This document shows positions 1 through 10,098 of a stretch of DNA of 64,000 nucleotides, in pieces. Below the pieces are notes generated by a model. It had not been told where the DNA came from, searched no databases, and saw nothing but the letters and a program-made list of their open reading frames with translations. The stretch spans positions 124,001 to 188,000 of the forward strand of contig VGHE01000004.1 of the NCBI GenBank assembly GCA_016868315.1, read 5' to 3'. The translations under genes were made by a program, and so were the position numbers. The stretch comes from Betaproteobacteria bacterium (GTDB lineage Bacteria; Bdellovibrionota_B; Oligoflexia; Silvanigrellales; Silvanigrellaceae). Within the stretch, counting starts at the first letter, position 1. Every line of letters starts with the position of its first letter.

Positions 1-2
1 CC

Positions 3-158
3 CGTGCCGCCGCGCAGACGGCTGAGCGCAAAAAGAAGAAGAAACGAAGGGACGCTCCGGCGCGATTGAGCAGCATGGGAACCGATGAAAAGAAGCGGCT
101 GAAAAAGAAAAAACTAAAGAAGCGCAAAAAGAAAAAGAAAAAATCAGGAAAAGTATAA
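3..158 (+). CDS. C-terminal end of a lysine-rich protein (5' truncated by window)
   Basis: An open frame enters from the left edge and stops with TAA at 156-158, three bases before the uvrD start. The visible 51 codons are dominated by Lys and Arg, with runs of up to six lysines near the end. No domain is visible in this fragment. Such tails occur on nucleic-acid-binding proteins, but the body of the protein lies outside the window, so no function can be given. The tight spacing suggests it is transcribed together with the helicase gene. Confidence 0.55.
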   Translation, partial: RAAAQTAERKKKKKRRDAPARLSSMGTDEKKRLKKKKLKKRKKKKKKSGKV

Positions 159-161
159 GCC

Positions 162-2621
162 ATGACTGACGCCCGCATCGACTCCACCGCCCGACTCAAT
201 CCAGCTCAACAAACGGCGGTCGAGACCCTTGCAGGGCCCTTGGTTGTTTATGCCGGCGCTGGAAGTGGCAAAACCCGTGTGATTTGTCACCGCATTGCAG
301 CGCTTATCGATCGTGGTGTCCCACCAAGCTCAATTCTCGCGGTGACGTTCACAAATAAAGCAGCAAAAGAAATGCGTGAGCGTGTTGAGCATATTGTGGG
401 CGGACGAGCCCGCAGCATGGTTGTCTCAACCTTCCACTCTGCCTGTGCGCGCTTTCTGCGAATCTTTGCAAGAGAGGCTGGTTACAACGAATCGTTCAGC
501 ATTCTCGATGACGACGACCAAAAAGCACTCATCAAAGAAGTTTCGCAGTCTCTGAATGTTCCCGACAAACTGCTGAGCGTTGCGACAATCAAAAACAAGA
601 TCGACAGACTCAAAAACGCAGGCATCTCGCCTGACGATTACGCCAAACAAATCCGCGACCTTGCCATCGACGCTTTACATGCAGCACGTGAGCGGCTGCG
701 CAGATATGGTGAAGATGAAAACGCAGAACTCATCCAAAAATGTTATGCGCTTTACCAGTATCGTCTGAAGTCCCAGAATGCCATGGACTTTAACGACCTT
801 TTGCTCGTGATGGTTAATCTTCTGCAATCCAACAAAGGTGTGCTGCAACAGCTCCAAAATCGCTTTCAATATTTTCTGGTCGACGAGTTCCAGGACACAA
901 ACCCAATCCAATTCCGGCTCATCCAGACACTTGCATCACACACCGAAAATCTTTGCATTGTGGGCGATGATGATCAATCAATTTACTCGTGGCGCGGCGC
1001 GGAGCCATCGTTCATTCTGGACTTTCAGAAATATTACCCGCAGGCTCAAATCATCAAACTCGAGCAGAATTACCGAAGCTCAGGAAACATTGTTAAGGCG
1101 GCAACTCATCTGATTGCGCACAACCTGCGTCGAGCACCCAAGACCCTCTGGACAGACGCACAAGCAGGCGACGACGTTACATGCCGCAGCGCAACCGACC
1201 CCTACGAAGAGGCGCAGTACATTTGTTCTGAACTGCTCAAAAAGTACGAACAAAGAAAACGCTTTGCAGACTTTGCAATACTCTACAGAACCAACGCGCA
1301 AAGCCGTGTTCTCGAGGATGAGCTGCGGCGCCGCATGCTGCCTTATATCATTTACGGATCGGTGCGATTCTATGAGCGTGCGGAAATCAAAACGCTATTG
1401 TCTTACCTCAGACTCATTGTGAATCCCGACGACAACAGTGCGTTCTCACGCGCCATTGGCACACCACGTCGAGGCTTCGGCGACAAAGCCCTCGAAAAAC
1501 TTAAAGAGGTTGCCGCGCAGAAAAATCAGTCTCTCTTGCGTGTGGCTTGCGCACTTGCGCGCAATGAATACACCGCTGATATTGGCCGCGGTCTCTCAGC
1601 GCTCAAAACTTTCGAACGCCTCTATTCTAAAGCGCGCAGCTCACTCGATTTAACAGGCAGACCCTCGGCCGTGCTGCGTGATATCCTCAGTGAAATTCAA
1701 TTCGAAGATTTCCTACGCAGCGCTTATCCCGAGGATTTCGACGACCGCTGGCTTAACGTTGTAGAACTTCAAAACGCTCTCGTAGAAACCGAGAATCGTC
1801 CTGAAGATGCAAATCTGGATGAACTTGAAATGGCTCTGCGTGCACCCACGGATATCTTCAGCGGCAGCAGCGCCGACAGTCCGGGCGCTAAAATCTTGAG
1901 CCGCTTTCTTGAGCAGGCTCTGCTCACTGTTGAGCCCACAGTTCAAAGCGTTCAAGCAGGACAATCCGATGCAATAACGCTCATGACCATCCACTCATCT
2001 AAGGGACTTGAGTTTCCTGCTGTGTTCATTTGCGGCCTAGAGGAGGGAATTCTCCCGCACAACAACAGCCTCGACAGCGAACCCGCCATCGAGGAAGAGC
2101 GCAGGCTTCTTTACGTCGCAATGACGCGCGCACGCGAATCGCTCACACTCACAAACATTCGCCGCAATCGCTTCAGACCCGATCTTCCAGCTGAGGCCAG
2201 CCGCTTTTTGGCTGAGCTGCCAAGCGATGGGGTGCAGCACGAACGACGCCGTTCGAGTGGTTCGGGCTGGGGTCTAAATTCAGCAACTACAGCTTTGTAT
2301 GCCGATGACGAGGTGAGGAGTTTTCGAACAACAACAGCAACTCGCCCGCAAGACGAGTCGCTCAACAAAATCCGCAAAGACGTTTTTTCATTCATGAAAT
2401 CAGCCGACACTCTGAGTCAAGACAACAGCGGTGCCGACGGAACATCGACCAGAGAAACCGAAAGCGCTACATGGTTCGAAGGTCAGCGCGTCAAGCACAA
2501 GCTGTTTGGAACGGGCATTGTGCAGCGCATAGAAAAAAGTCTCGATGGCTTTCGGCTGGAGATTCGTTTTCCTGTGGTTGGAGTGAAGAAACTTCTGCAC
2601 ACCTACGTGCAACCTGAGTGA
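162..2621 (+). CDS. uvrD: UvrD/PcrA/Rep-type ATP-dependent DNA helicase
   Basis: Superfamily 1A helicase of 819 residues that unwinds DNA 3'-to-5' in repair and fork restart. The Q-motif region LNPAQQTAV is followed by Walker A AGAGSGKT (31-38), Walker B DEFQDTN from residue 241, and motif III GDDDQSIYSWRGAEP. Motifs IV-VI lie further on, with VAMTRARESL in the last third. The final 50 residues have the typical PcrA/UvrD tail (WFEGQRVKHKLFGTGIV), which in this family contacts RNA polymerase. AGGAAAAG lies nine bases before the ATG. It heads a plus-strand run with very short gaps. PcrA and UvrD cannot be separated from sequence alone, so the symbol is a family-level choice. Confidence 0.95.
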   Translation: MTDARIDSTARLNPAQQTAVETLAGPLVVYAGAGSGKTRVICHRIAALIDRGVPPSSILAVTFTNKAAKEMRERVEHIVGGRARSMVVSTFHSACARFLRIFAREAGYNESFSILDDDDQKALIKEVSQSLNVPDKLLSVATIKNKIDRLKNAGISPDDYAKQIRDLAIDALHAARERLRRYGEDENAELIQKCYALYQYRLKSQNAMDFNDLLLVMVNLLQSNKGVLQQLQNRFQYFLVDEFQDTNPIQFRLIQTLASHTENLCIVGDDDQSIYSWRGAEPSFILDFQKYYPQAQIIKLEQNYRSSGNIVKAATHLIAHNLRRAPKTLWTDAQAGDDVTCRSATDPYEEAQYICSELLKKYEQRKRFADFAILYRTNAQSRVLEDELRRRMLPYIIYGSVRFYERAEIKTLLSYLRLIVNPDDNSAFSRAIGTPRRGFGDKALEKLKEVAAQKNQSLLRVACALARNEYTADIGRGLSALKTFERLYSKARSSLDLTGRPSAVLRDILSEIQFEDFLRSAYPEDFDDRWLNVVELQNALVETENRPEDANLDELEMALRAPTDIFSGSSADSPGAKILSRFLEQALLTVEPTVQSVQAGQSDAITLMTIHSSKGLEFPAVFICGLEEGILPHNNSLDSEPAIEEERRLLYVAMTRARESLTLTNIRRNRFRPDLPAEASRFLAELPSDGVQHERRRSSGSGWGLNSATTALYADDEVRSFRTTTATRPQDESLNKIRKDVFSFMKSADTLSQDNSGADGTSTRETESATWFEGQRVKHKLFGTGIVQRIEKSLDGFRLEIRFPVVGVKKLLHTYVQPE

Positions 2622-2652
2622 CATGAATTCGATGAAACAGGGAGATGACTGC

Positions 2653-3342
2653 GTGACGGCTCAGAACATCAACAATGTAATTAAAATTGCCCCGTCTATT
2701 GCTGCGGGTCGCCTGCTCCATCTCGGTGATGAAATCAAACGGCTCGAAGAAGCGGGCGTCGATGCCATCCATTTCGACGTCATGGATGGGCACTTTGTTC
2801 CTTTGCTGACCATTGGCGTACCCTTTCTTGAGCAAGTACGGGAGGCAACAAACCTCCACCTCGACGTGCATATTATGGTGACAAATCCCGACGACGTCGT
2901 GGATGACTACCTGAAGGCTGGTGCAGACACCCTCAGTTTTCACATCGAGGCTGCGCGTCACGCACACCGTTTATGCACCCGAATCAAGCAAGCTGGTCGA
3001 CGCGCGGGCATCGCACTCAACCCCGCAACCCACTGGCAGAACATTGAATTTTTACTGCCGGAGCTCGACCAAGTGACCATCATGACAGTCAATCCGGGGT
3101 ACTCGAGACAGCAGCACCTCACCAGCATGCACCCGAAAATACGTGAGTTTGCCAACTTTTGCCGCGCCCAGAACTATGCGATAGACATTTGCGTCGATGG
3201 CGGGGTCAACCTCGGGAATGCTGGTACTCTCGCGCAATTGGGAGCCACAATCCTGGTCGCTGGCGGAGCCGTCTTCAACGGTGGCAGCACAGTTGACGCC
3301 GTTCAAGCGCTGCGCCTGGCCGCAGCGACGCCTCCGGCTTGA
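2653..3342 (+). CDS. rpe: Ribulose-phosphate 3-epimerase
   Basis: Interconverts ribulose 5-phosphate and xylulose 5-phosphate in the pentose phosphate pathway. TIM-barrel family motifs are present: KIAPSI at the first strand, HFDVMDG with the catalytic Asp at about residue 42, HLDVHIMV, VNPGYSRQ and CVDGGVN with the second Asp at about 182. I prefer the GTG at 2653 because GGGAG precedes it by eight bases and because homologues start just before KIAPSI. The ATG at 2623, one base after uvrD, would add ten residues and has no ribosome-binding site. It is probably translated from the same transcript as uvrD. Confidence 0.92.
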   Translation: MTAQNINNVIKIAPSIAAGRLLHLGDEIKRLEEAGVDAIHFDVMDGHFVPLLTIGVPFLEQVREATNLHLDVHIMVTNPDDVVDDYLKAGADTLSFHIEAARHAHRLCTRIKQAGRRAGIALNPATHWQNIEFLLPELDQVTIMTVNPGYSRQQHLTSMHPKIREFANFCRAQNYAIDICVDGGVNLGNAGTLAQLGATILVAGGAVFNGGSTVDAVQALRLAAATPPA

Positions 3343-3382
3343 AGCTATGAACCAGCATCACCAGTAAAGTGAAAAGATCTTC

Positions 3383-4387
3383 ATGCAAGAATTTATCACA
3401 GCAACCAAACCGGAACTCACCGCCCTCGAGCCCCTCTTGGTTGAGTATTTGCTAACTCCCAACGAACCTACGAATGATGTGCTAGGGCACATTTTTAAAG
3501 CCGGCGGTAAACGCGTTCGTCCTGGTCTCTTTTTGCTTGTATCCGAACTCATTGGCTACAACGGAAATCACAAACAACCCATCGCAGCCGTATGCGAGTA
3601 CATCCACACGGCCAGCCTGCTGCACGACGACGTTATCGACAATTCAACACTCCGGCGTGGCAAACCCACAGTAAACTCCATCTGGGGCGACGAAACAGCT
3701 GTTCTCGCTGGCGACCTCATTTACTCTGCAGCATGCCGCCTGATGGTCAAAACCCGCAGCCTCGACCTTATCGACACGTTTGCGGAGTGCATACGCTTCA
3801 TGAGCGAGAGTGAACTTTTTCAACTGGAGCTGCTCTGGAAGAGCGACTTGACCCAGCAACAATATGAGCGCGTTGTCCGGGGCAAAACCGCAATTTTATT
3901 TGAAGCAAGCTGCAAAACTCCTGGATTTCTGGCCAATCTTCCTGAAGCGGCGTGTCAACTGCTCGGAGATTATGGGAATCACCTGGGCTTCGTTTTCCAA
4001 TTTGCAGACGACATCCTCGACTACACGGGCGACGCCAAACAGATCGGCAAATCGGTGTCCGCAGATCTGCGCGCCGGGAAAATTACCCTGCCGGTTCTCT
4101 GCGCTCTCGAGAACGAACGTGCGAAAAACGAGACACTCCTTTCTGGTCTTGTCGCAGAAGCTCTGCACAGCGGTGAATGCACAGATGCGACTCTTGAAAA
4201 GATCATTGCCTTGGTTCACTCCACGGGCGGAATTGCGAGTGCCATTGCACAAGGCAAAGCCCGAGTTACTGCAGCACAAAGCGCACTGAAGAAAGCGGCT
4301 GAAATGCTACCGCCAACCGCCCAAACCTTAAAAACATTCGAGTTGCTCCTGGCTTTGCCAGAATCGCTTCTGCACAGGAGTCACTGA
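3383..4387 (+). CDS. ispB: Polyprenyl (octaprenyl-type) diphosphate synthase
   Basis: A trans-prenyltransferase of 334 residues that extends an allylic diphosphate with isopentenyl diphosphate, probably to make the quinone side chain. Both aspartate-rich motifs that bind Mg-diphosphate are present: DDVID (82-86) and DDILD (209-213). GGKRVRP and the KTA motif are also visible. The length is normal for long-chain synthases. Product chain length (octa-, hepta- or solanesyl) cannot be read directly, so the symbol is a best guess. The gene ends four bases before the M16 peptidase gene, whose ribosome-binding site AGGAG lies inside the end of this one. Confidence 0.88.
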   Translation: MQEFITATKPELTALEPLLVEYLLTPNEPTNDVLGHIFKAGGKRVRPGLFLLVSELIGYNGNHKQPIAAVCEYIHTASLLHDDVIDNSTLRRGKPTVNSIWGDETAVLAGDLIYSAACRLMVKTRSLDLIDTFAECIRFMSESELFQLELLWKSDLTQQQYERVVRGKTAILFEASCKTPGFLANLPEAACQLLGDYGNHLGFVFQFADDILDYTGDAKQIGKSVSADLRAGKITLPVLCALENERAKNETLLSGLVAEALHSGECTDATLEKIIALVHSTGGIASAIAQGKARVTAAQSALKKAAEMLPPTAQTLKTFELLLALPESLLHRSH

Positions 4388-4390
4388 AAA

Positions 4391-5716
4391 ATGAATTCCA
4401 ACCAAAAATTAAACGTTGTCACGCTCGCCAACGGACTGCGCTTTATCCATGCTAAAGGCAGTGAAACAGCGAGTTTTGAACTCTCGGTTCACATCGACAC
4501 CGGCTCGCGTGATGAAACCACCCACACGAATGGCGTGTCGCATTTCCTCGAGCACATGATGTTTCGCGGTTCCGAGCGATTGCCCAATTCGGTCGCGCTC
4601 GCAGCAGCAATGGAATCGTTCGGCGGCGAAGCCAACGCAATGACTTCTATTGAAAACACTGTTTATTGGCTCAGGGGTTCGGCTCGGCGCCTTGAAGAGG
4701 CTTTCGAAATTTTCTCAGAATTCTTTCTACGACCGAATTTTGCCGATCTTGAAACAGAGCGAGACATCATTCTCCAAGAACTCGCCAACGACTACAACGA
4801 GGCAGGCGACAACATCGACTGTGAAACACTCGCCATGGGTAGCATGTTTCCCGGCCAGTCGATTGGACTGCCGATTATTGGCACCGAGGAAAGCATTCAG
4901 CGTTTGACTCTTGCCGAACTGCGACAAAAACATTCCGAATACTATACGCCCAAGAGCTGCATTTTGACTCTGGTTTCACCGTTTGACACCGAAATTGTAA
5001 CTCGTTTTGCCGAGAAAACTTTTGGTCAACCCTGGACACATGCACGAAACACGACACCAACGCGAGCGATGTTGCCGGAAGATTATTTCAACCAAAGCAA
5101 ACCCAAGCGCACCCTCGTCTTGCAAAACAACTCCGACAACCAATATGTTTTCAAATTGATGTTGCCAGGTGCGGGCGGACTCAACGAAAAAGTCGTACAC
5201 GATATTATCGTCGAAAGACTTCTCGACGACGGAATATCCTCGCGCCTTCCGGCCACCATTCGCGAAAAACATGGACTTGTGTACGACATCAGCGCCGATG
5301 CACAATCCTACGCCGACGTGGGAACCTTCAGCATCGATGCCACGATTTCGCAGAACTGTATGCAGCGCCTCCTCGACGCCCTGCTTATAGAGCTTGTACG
5401 CATTTGCCAGGAGCCTCCAAGTCCCGAGGAGCTACAACGCCTGAAATTTAGATACCTTTTTGACCTCGAAGTGATGGGGGAAAACCACAGCCGACTCATC
5501 ACCCGTGAAGTCACGCAGATGTTTCTGAATATTAAGCTTCCCTTGGGTCATGAATCAGAAATTGTGCAGAGCATAACGCCGGAATCAGTCCAGCAGACGG
5601 CGAAGAAAATTCTCACACATCCGCGTCAAACCGTGGTATTGGTTGGCCCGCGCGCGCGTAAGTTCAGAAGTTCGATAGAGAAGTTCCTCGATCAATTGAC
5701 CCGATGCGGAGGCTGA
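4391..5716 (+). CDS. M16 family zinc metallopeptidase (processing-peptidase-like)
   Basis: A protein of 441 residues with the inverted zinc motif HFLEH (His51, Glu54, His55) that defines M16 peptidases, and the downstream Glu-rich helix expected to supply the third ligand. The two-half layout (active N-terminal half, C-terminal substrate-binding half) matches single-chain bacterial members related to mitochondrial processing peptidase beta and PqqL/YmxG. No signal peptide is visible, so it is probably cytoplasmic. AGGAG lies ten bases before the ATG. Its substrate is unknown. Its position after a prenyl synthase gives no clear clue. Confidence 0.88.
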   Translation: MNSNQKLNVVTLANGLRFIHAKGSETASFELSVHIDTGSRDETTHTNGVSHFLEHMMFRGSERLPNSVALAAAMESFGGEANAMTSIENTVYWLRGSARRLEEAFEIFSEFFLRPNFADLETERDIILQELANDYNEAGDNIDCETLAMGSMFPGQSIGLPIIGTEESIQRLTLAELRQKHSEYYTPKSCILTLVSPFDTEIVTRFAEKTFGQPWTHARNTTPTRAMLPEDYFNQSKPKRTLVLQNNSDNQYVFKLMLPGAGGLNEKVVHDIIVERLLDDGISSRLPATIREKHGLVYDISADAQSYADVGTFSIDATISQNCMQRLLDALLIELVRICQEPPSPEELQRLKFRYLFDLEVMGENHSRLITREVTQMFLNIKLPLGHESEIVQSITPESVQQTAKKILTHPRQTVVLVGPRARKFRSSIEKFLDQLTRCGG

Positions 5717-5721
5717 AGACC

Positions 5722-6693
5722 ATGCGATTTACCAAGCCACAGAAAGTGTCCACTCTCGACATCCGTGCATTCACCGAAGGCGACCCAGCCGACCAAAACA
5801 ACTTTATCCACGAACTAGGCACCGGACTGCGCGAATACGGCTTTGTCATTATTGAAGGCCACGGAATTCCCACCGAGCTAATTCAATCCTGTTACAACAA
5901 GGCAAAGGCATTCTTCCAGTTGCCCACAGCCACCAAACAAAGCTTCAACGTTTCCGGCGGAGGTGGACAGCGCGGCTACACATCCATGGGTCAGGAACAC
6001 GCCAAGGATAGCAAACATCCGGACATCAAAGAATTCTGGCACGTTGGTCGCGAAACCTTCACGCACAAAGAAAACGAGCAACGCTACCCAAAAAACATTT
6101 GGCCCGACACCCACGTTGCGGGGTTTAAGGATAATTTTGCGAGCCTCTACAGCCGCCTCGAAGGCATGGCCAGCACGCTGCTTCAGGCCACCGCACTTCA
6201 CCTCCAGCTGCCACGCAATACCCTTTCAAACATGATTGTCGACGGCAACAGCATCATCCGCGCGCTACACTATCCACCACTTGCCGACGACCAATTCAAA
6301 AGCGGCGCCGTGCGCGCAGCAGCACACGAAGACATCAACTTCATAACAATTCTCTGCGAAGCCACCGAATCCGGCCTTGAACTGCTCACCCACGATAGAA
6401 AATGGTTGGCCGTGGAATCAGGTCCTGGACAAATGGTGGTCGATTCTGGCGATATGCTCAGTCGCATCTGCAATGACATTATTCCATCAACGACACACCG
6501 CGTGGTTAACCCACCCAACAGCAAAAACGTCGCACGCTACTCCATGCCATTTTTTGTGCACCCGCACTCTCAATGCCCACTTGAGGTGCTTCCGGCATGT
6601 GTGAATGCGCAATCGCCTGCCAAATACGCTCCCATCATTGCAGATGAGTTCCTCCACCAGAGGCTCCGGGAAATTGGCCTGGTAAACAAGTAA
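5722..6693 (+). CDS. Isopenicillin N synthase-like 2-oxoglutarate/Fe(II) oxygenase
   Basis: A non-haem iron oxygenase of about 323 residues. The N-terminal DIOX_N-type segment (GTGLREYGFVIIEGHGIP) is followed by the catalytic jelly roll with His202-x-Asp204, His259 and the co-substrate motif RYS (272-274). This is the complete facial triad and 2-oxoglutarate signature. The ATG at 5722 is preferred over 5704 because GGAGG precedes it by nine bases inside the end of the M16 gene. The actual substrate is unknown; the family includes ethylene-forming enzyme and many flavonoid or amino-acid oxidases. It lies directly before two peptide-transport ATPase genes, which is suggestive but not diagnostic. 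Confidence 0.87.
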   Translation: MRFTKPQKVSTLDIRAFTEGDPADQNNFIHELGTGLREYGFVIIEGHGIPTELIQSCYNKAKAFFQLPTATKQSFNVSGGGGQRGYTSMGQEHAKDSKHPDIKEFWHVGRETFTHKENEQRYPKNIWPDTHVAGFKDNFASLYSRLEGMASTLLQATALHLQLPRNTLSNMIVDGNSIIRALHYPPLADDQFKSGAVRAAAHEDINFITILCEATESGLELLTHDRKWLAVESGPGQMVVDSGDMLSRICNDIIPSTTHRVVNPPNSKNVARYSMPFFVHPHSQCPLEVLPACVNAQSPAKYAPIIADEFLHQRLREIGLVNK

Positions 6694-6711
6694 AAAAGAA
6701 AGCAATGCAGA

Positions 6712-7773
6712 ATGACCAACTCCCAGCCAACAAGCACAGGTAACGAAACGACGATGAACCAAAATGCTTCAACCGAAGAAACCAAATTCCTGCTCGAGGT
6801 CAAAGATCTCGTCACCAGCTTCAAAATCGGAAGCCGAGAATTTAATGCTGTCGACTCATGTTCATTCTCTGTCCGACGCGGAAAAACTCTTGGCATCGTA
6901 GGTGAATCGGGTTGCGGGAAATCAGTAACAAGTCTGTCAATCATGCGACTCATTCCATCACCGCCGGGAATGATCAAGGCGGGACGAATTAACTTTGAAG
7001 GTCGAAATCTTCTTGAGCTCAGCGAAGAAGAAATGCGCAAGATGCGTGGCAACAAGATCTCGATGATCTTTCAAGAGCCCATGACGAGCTTGAATCCTGT
7101 ATTCACAGTTGGCGACCAGATCTCGGAAGTCTTCCGCGTTCACCAGAACAAATCCAAAAAAGAGGCGCGCGAGTTATCAATAGAGATGCTGCGTAAAGTG
7201 CGCATCCCATCTCCCGAAGTGCGCATCGATGAATATCCGCATCAGCTCTCGGGCGGTATGCGGCAACGTGTGATGATTGCGATTGCTCTGGCGTGCAAAC
7301 CCAAACTTCTCATCGCCGATGAGCCAACAACGGCTCTCGATGTAACTATCCAGGCACAGATTCTTGCCCTGATGAATGATCTTCAAAAAGAAAACGACAT
7401 GTCGACAATTCTAATCACCCACGATCTTGGCGTGGTTGCCGAAACCTGCGACGACGTGGTGGTGATGTATGGTGGTAAAATTGTTGAACGAGCAACTGCT
7501 GAGCAGCTCTTCAACCGACCAAAACACCCTTACACGCTCGGGTTACTTGAATCTATCCCGCGCCTCGGGGAGCGTAAAAACCGACTCAAAACCATTCCAG
7601 GTATTGTTCCAAGTCTAGGCAAATTCCCACCCGGATGTCGTTTTCAGGATCGCTGTCCCTTTGTGACTTCCGAGTGCAGAACAGAAGAGCCCCAACTGCG
7701 TCGCCTCTCCGATGGAACTGAAGTGGCCTGCTTCCATTCGTCGGACTCCGGTATGCCCGCCAAAGGAAATTAA
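6712..7773 (+). CDS. oppD: Oligopeptide/dipeptide ABC transporter ATPase, OppD/DppD type
   Basis: ATP-binding subunit of a peptide (or nickel/glutathione) importer, 353 residues. It shows Walker A GESGCGKS (64-71), the Q-loop [10 protein letters not shown], signature LSGGMRQR, Walker B LLIADEP, and a C-terminal oligopeptide-transporter extension with a Cys cluster (CRFQDRCPF...C...C) that in this family can hold an Fe-S cluster. It ends two bases before the partner ATPase. No permease or binding-protein gene is present in the window, so the membrane part must be encoded elsewhere. Opp and Dpp cannot be distinguished here. Confidence 0.9.
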   Translation: MTNSQPTSTGNETTMNQNASTEETKFLLEVKDLVTSFKIGSREFNAVDSCSFSVRRGKTLGIVGESGCGKSVTSLSIMRLIPSPPGMIKAGRINFEGRNLLELSEEEMRKMRGNKISMIFQEPMTSLNPVFTVGDQISEVFRVHQNKSKKEARELSIEMLRKVRIPSPEVRIDEYPHQLSGGMRQRVMIAIALACKPKLLIADEPTTALDVTIQAQILALMNDLQKENDMSTILITHDLGVVAETCDDVVVMYGGKIVERATAEQLFNRPKHPYTLGLLESIPRLGERKNRLKTIPGIVPSLGKFPPGCRFQDRCPFVTSECRTEEPQLRRLSDGTEVACFHSSDSGMPAKGN

Positions 7774-7775
7774 CC

Positions 7776-8774
7776 ATGAGCACATCAGACGTTCTACTTG
7801 AGGTCAAAGACCTTCAAAAATACTTCCCCGTACAGGGTGGATTGCTTGGACGCGTTGTCGGCAAAGTGCACGCAGTGGATGCGGTTTCTTTCACCGTGCA
7901 GCGCGGCAAAACCCTCGGGCTGGTGGGTGAATCGGGCTGCGGCAAGTCGACACTGGGTCGCACGCTGTTGCGCTTGACCGAACCCTCAGGCGGTAATGTT
8001 ATTTACGAAGGCCGTGACATTACCAAACTTTCCGCAAATGATTTGCGCGCGTTGCGCAAAGAGCTTCAGATCATCTTCCAAGACCCGTTTGCCAGCCTCA
8101 ATCCACGCATGTCCATTCGTGAAATTCTGTCTGAGCCATTCGAAATTCACGGCATGTACAAAGACCCCGCAGAGAGACGTGCCAAGGTCATCGAATTGCT
8201 GAACGAAGTTGGGCTCAACCCGGAAGCTGCGGATCGCTACCCACACGAATTCTCGGGCGGCCAAAGACAACGCATCGGCATTGCCCGCGCGCTTGCTCTC
8301 AAGCCCAAGCTCATCGTCGCCGACGAGCCTGTCAGTGCGTTGGACGTTTCTATTCAGAGCCAAATTTTGAACTTAATGATGGATCTGCGCGATAAATATG
8401 GCCTGAGCTACATATTTATTGCCCACGACCTTGCAGTTATTGAACACATCTCCGATGAAATCGCGGTCATGTATCTTGGTAAAATCGTAGAACACACCAC
8501 TTCTACAGAGCTTTACAGCCGCCCCTTACATCCTTACACTCAGGCACTGATTTCAAGCATCCCTGAGCCAAAAATTGGAGCGAAGAAGGAACGCAAGGTA
8601 CTGCAAGGAGACGTACCCAGCCCCCTCAATCCACCCAGTGGATGCCGCTTCCACACACGTTGCCCCTATGCACAAGATCGCTGCCGGAGCGAGGAGCCAG
8701 CTCTCAGAAATCTTGGCTCCACAGCAGCTCCACACCTGGTCGCATGCCACTTTGCAGGCGAGCTAACGCAGTGA
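7776..8774 (+). CDS. oppF: Oligopeptide/dipeptide ABC transporter ATPase, OppF/DppF type
   Basis: Second ATPase of the peptide importer, 332 residues. It has Walker [10 protein letters not shown]-loop [13 protein letters not shown], signature [15 protein letters not shown], Walker [13 protein letters not shown], and the C-terminal oligopeptide extension with the Cys motif [14 protein letters not shown]. The N-terminal segment KYFPVQGG is typical of OppF/DppF. AAGGAAAT precedes the ATG. OppD and OppF form a heterodimer in known systems. The pair is orphaned from its permeases in this window. Confidence 0.9.
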   Translation: MSTSDVLLEVKDLQKYFPVQGGLLGRVVGKVHAVDAVSFTVQRGKTLGLVGESGCGKSTLGRTLLRLTEPSGGNVIYEGRDITKLSANDLRALRKELQIIFQDPFASLNPRMSIREILSEPFEIHGMYKDPAERRAKVIELLNEVGLNPEAADRYPHEFSGGQRQRIGIARALALKPKLIVADEPVSALDVSIQSQILNLMMDLRDKYGLSYIFIAHDLAVIEHISDEIAVMYLGKIVEHTTSTELYSRPLHPYTQALISSIPEPKIGAKKERKVLQGDVPSPLNPPSGCRFHTRCPYAQDRCRSEEPALRNLGSTAAPHLVACHFAGELTQ

Positions 8775-8833
8775 TACAAGCCCCCGTGAGAACCGGTCTT
8801 GTTTATCACTTTGTTGCTGAAGCGGAGTCTAAA

Positions 8834-10012
8834 ATGTCATCACATCTCGGCCTCGTCGGTTACCACTCGATTCAATTTTTTGTGAAAGACCTCGAACGCG
8901 CTGTTCGCTGGCACAAAGAAAAATTCGACTTCCGTGAGGTTGCGCGCTCAACCAGAGATTCCGAGAAGCGTCATGGCATGCGTAGCATTGTCCTACGGGG
9001 TGCGGGGCAAATTGGCTGGATCTTTACCCAGCCAATCGAAGACGCTTCGACCGCCGGTAAATATCTGAAGTGCCATCCTGAGGGTGTGGGTTTTCTCAAT
9101 TTTGAAGTTAAAAATATTGAGAAAACTTGCGAATTTCTCGCTGAGCGGAAGGCTCCCTTCCTCTACGACATTCAAATCGACAAAGGTGCGAATGGACAAT
9201 GGCGCGAGACAGCAATCGCAACTCCACTCTCTGATGCTGGCTTTCGCTTCATTGAAAAATCGAACTACGCATCGTTTGCGCCGGGCTTCGAGTGGACTGC
9301 AGATTGGAACACTGTCGGTGGCAACAAATATAAATTCTCAGATATCGATCACGTGACTTGCAACATGCGCGCCATGATCGGACTGACCGAGTTTTACCGC
9401 CATTGCCTCGGCTTTGAGCGCTACTGGGGAATCGACTTCCACACGGCACACCACAACCCCACGGGTGGAACGGGCTCTGGGCTTGAAAGTATCGTGATGT
9501 GGGATCCCCACAGTGGCATCAAGTTTGCAACAAACCAGCCGCTCGCGCCCTACTTCAACAATTCACAAATCCAAATCTACATCGAAGACAACGGTGGGGG
9601 TGGAATTCAACACTTTGCACTCTCGGTTCCCGAAATCATCCCCGTTGTGCGAGATCTCCGCAAAGACGGATGCCGCTTCCTCGATGCTCCGGGCAAATAT
9701 TACGAGCAACTCCCTAAACGCATTGAAGAAAATCAAATCGGTACAATCAAAGAACCGATGGATCAAATCCGTAAAGAGGGGATCTTGGTTGACGGCCGCG
9801 AGAACAAATACCTGCTCCAACTCTTTATGAAGGAAATGTGCGAGCAATTCGGCGACACCCGGGGCGGACCGTTCTTCTACGAAATTATTCAGCGCGCAGG
9901 CGACCCGGGCTTCGGTGACGGCAATTTCAAGGCTCTGTTTGATTCCATCGAGCAGGGTCAAGTGGCTCACAGCCGCCAAGAAATGCGTGACCGCATCGAC
10001 TGCTTGTTCTAA
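8834..10012 (+). CDS. hpd: 4-hydroxyphenylpyruvate dioxygenase
   Basis: Converts 4-hydroxyphenylpyruvate to homogentisate in tyrosine catabolism, or toward plastoquinone/tocopherol or pyomelanin. The iron ligands of the vicinal-oxygen-chelate fold are visible as His173 (DHVTCNM), His260 (GIQHFAL) and Glu350 (FFYEIIQR). The family C-terminal signature GFGDGNFKALFDSIE is present. The ATG at 8834 has GGAG six bases upstream and gives a normal length of 392 residues. The frame stays open to 8642 inside oppF, but that part is only read-through. No homogentisate dioxygenase gene lies nearby; a FAH-family gene at 38.4 kb may or may not belong to the pathway. Confidence 0.94.
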   Translation: MSSHLGLVGYHSIQFFVKDLERAVRWHKEKFDFREVARSTRDSEKRHGMRSIVLRGAGQIGWIFTQPIEDASTAGKYLKCHPEGVGFLNFEVKNIEKTCEFLAERKAPFLYDIQIDKGANGQWRETAIATPLSDAGFRFIEKSNYASFAPGFEWTADWNTVGGNKYKFSDIDHVTCNMRAMIGLTEFYRHCLGFERYWGIDFHTAHHNPTGGTGSGLESIVMWDPHSGIKFATNQPLAPYFNNSQIQIYIEDNGGGGIQHFALSVPEIIPVVRDLRKDGCRFLDAPGKYYEQLPKRIEENQIGTIKEPMDQIRKEGILVDGRENKYLLQLFMKEMCEQFGDTRGGPFFYEIIQRAGDPGFGDGNFKALFDSIEQGQVAHSRQEMRDRIDCLF

Positions 10013-10098
10013 CAAACCGTCCAGGTGTTGCAGGCTCGAAAGTTGTCTGCTAACTGGCTTAGACCCTGGACTGAGGTCCAAACGAGGAGATGCACATC

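Noticed and set aside
8642-8833. N-terminal extension of hpd into oppF
   Set aside because: It overlaps oppF in another frame. The ATG at 8834 has GGAG at the right distance and gives the normal enzyme length.
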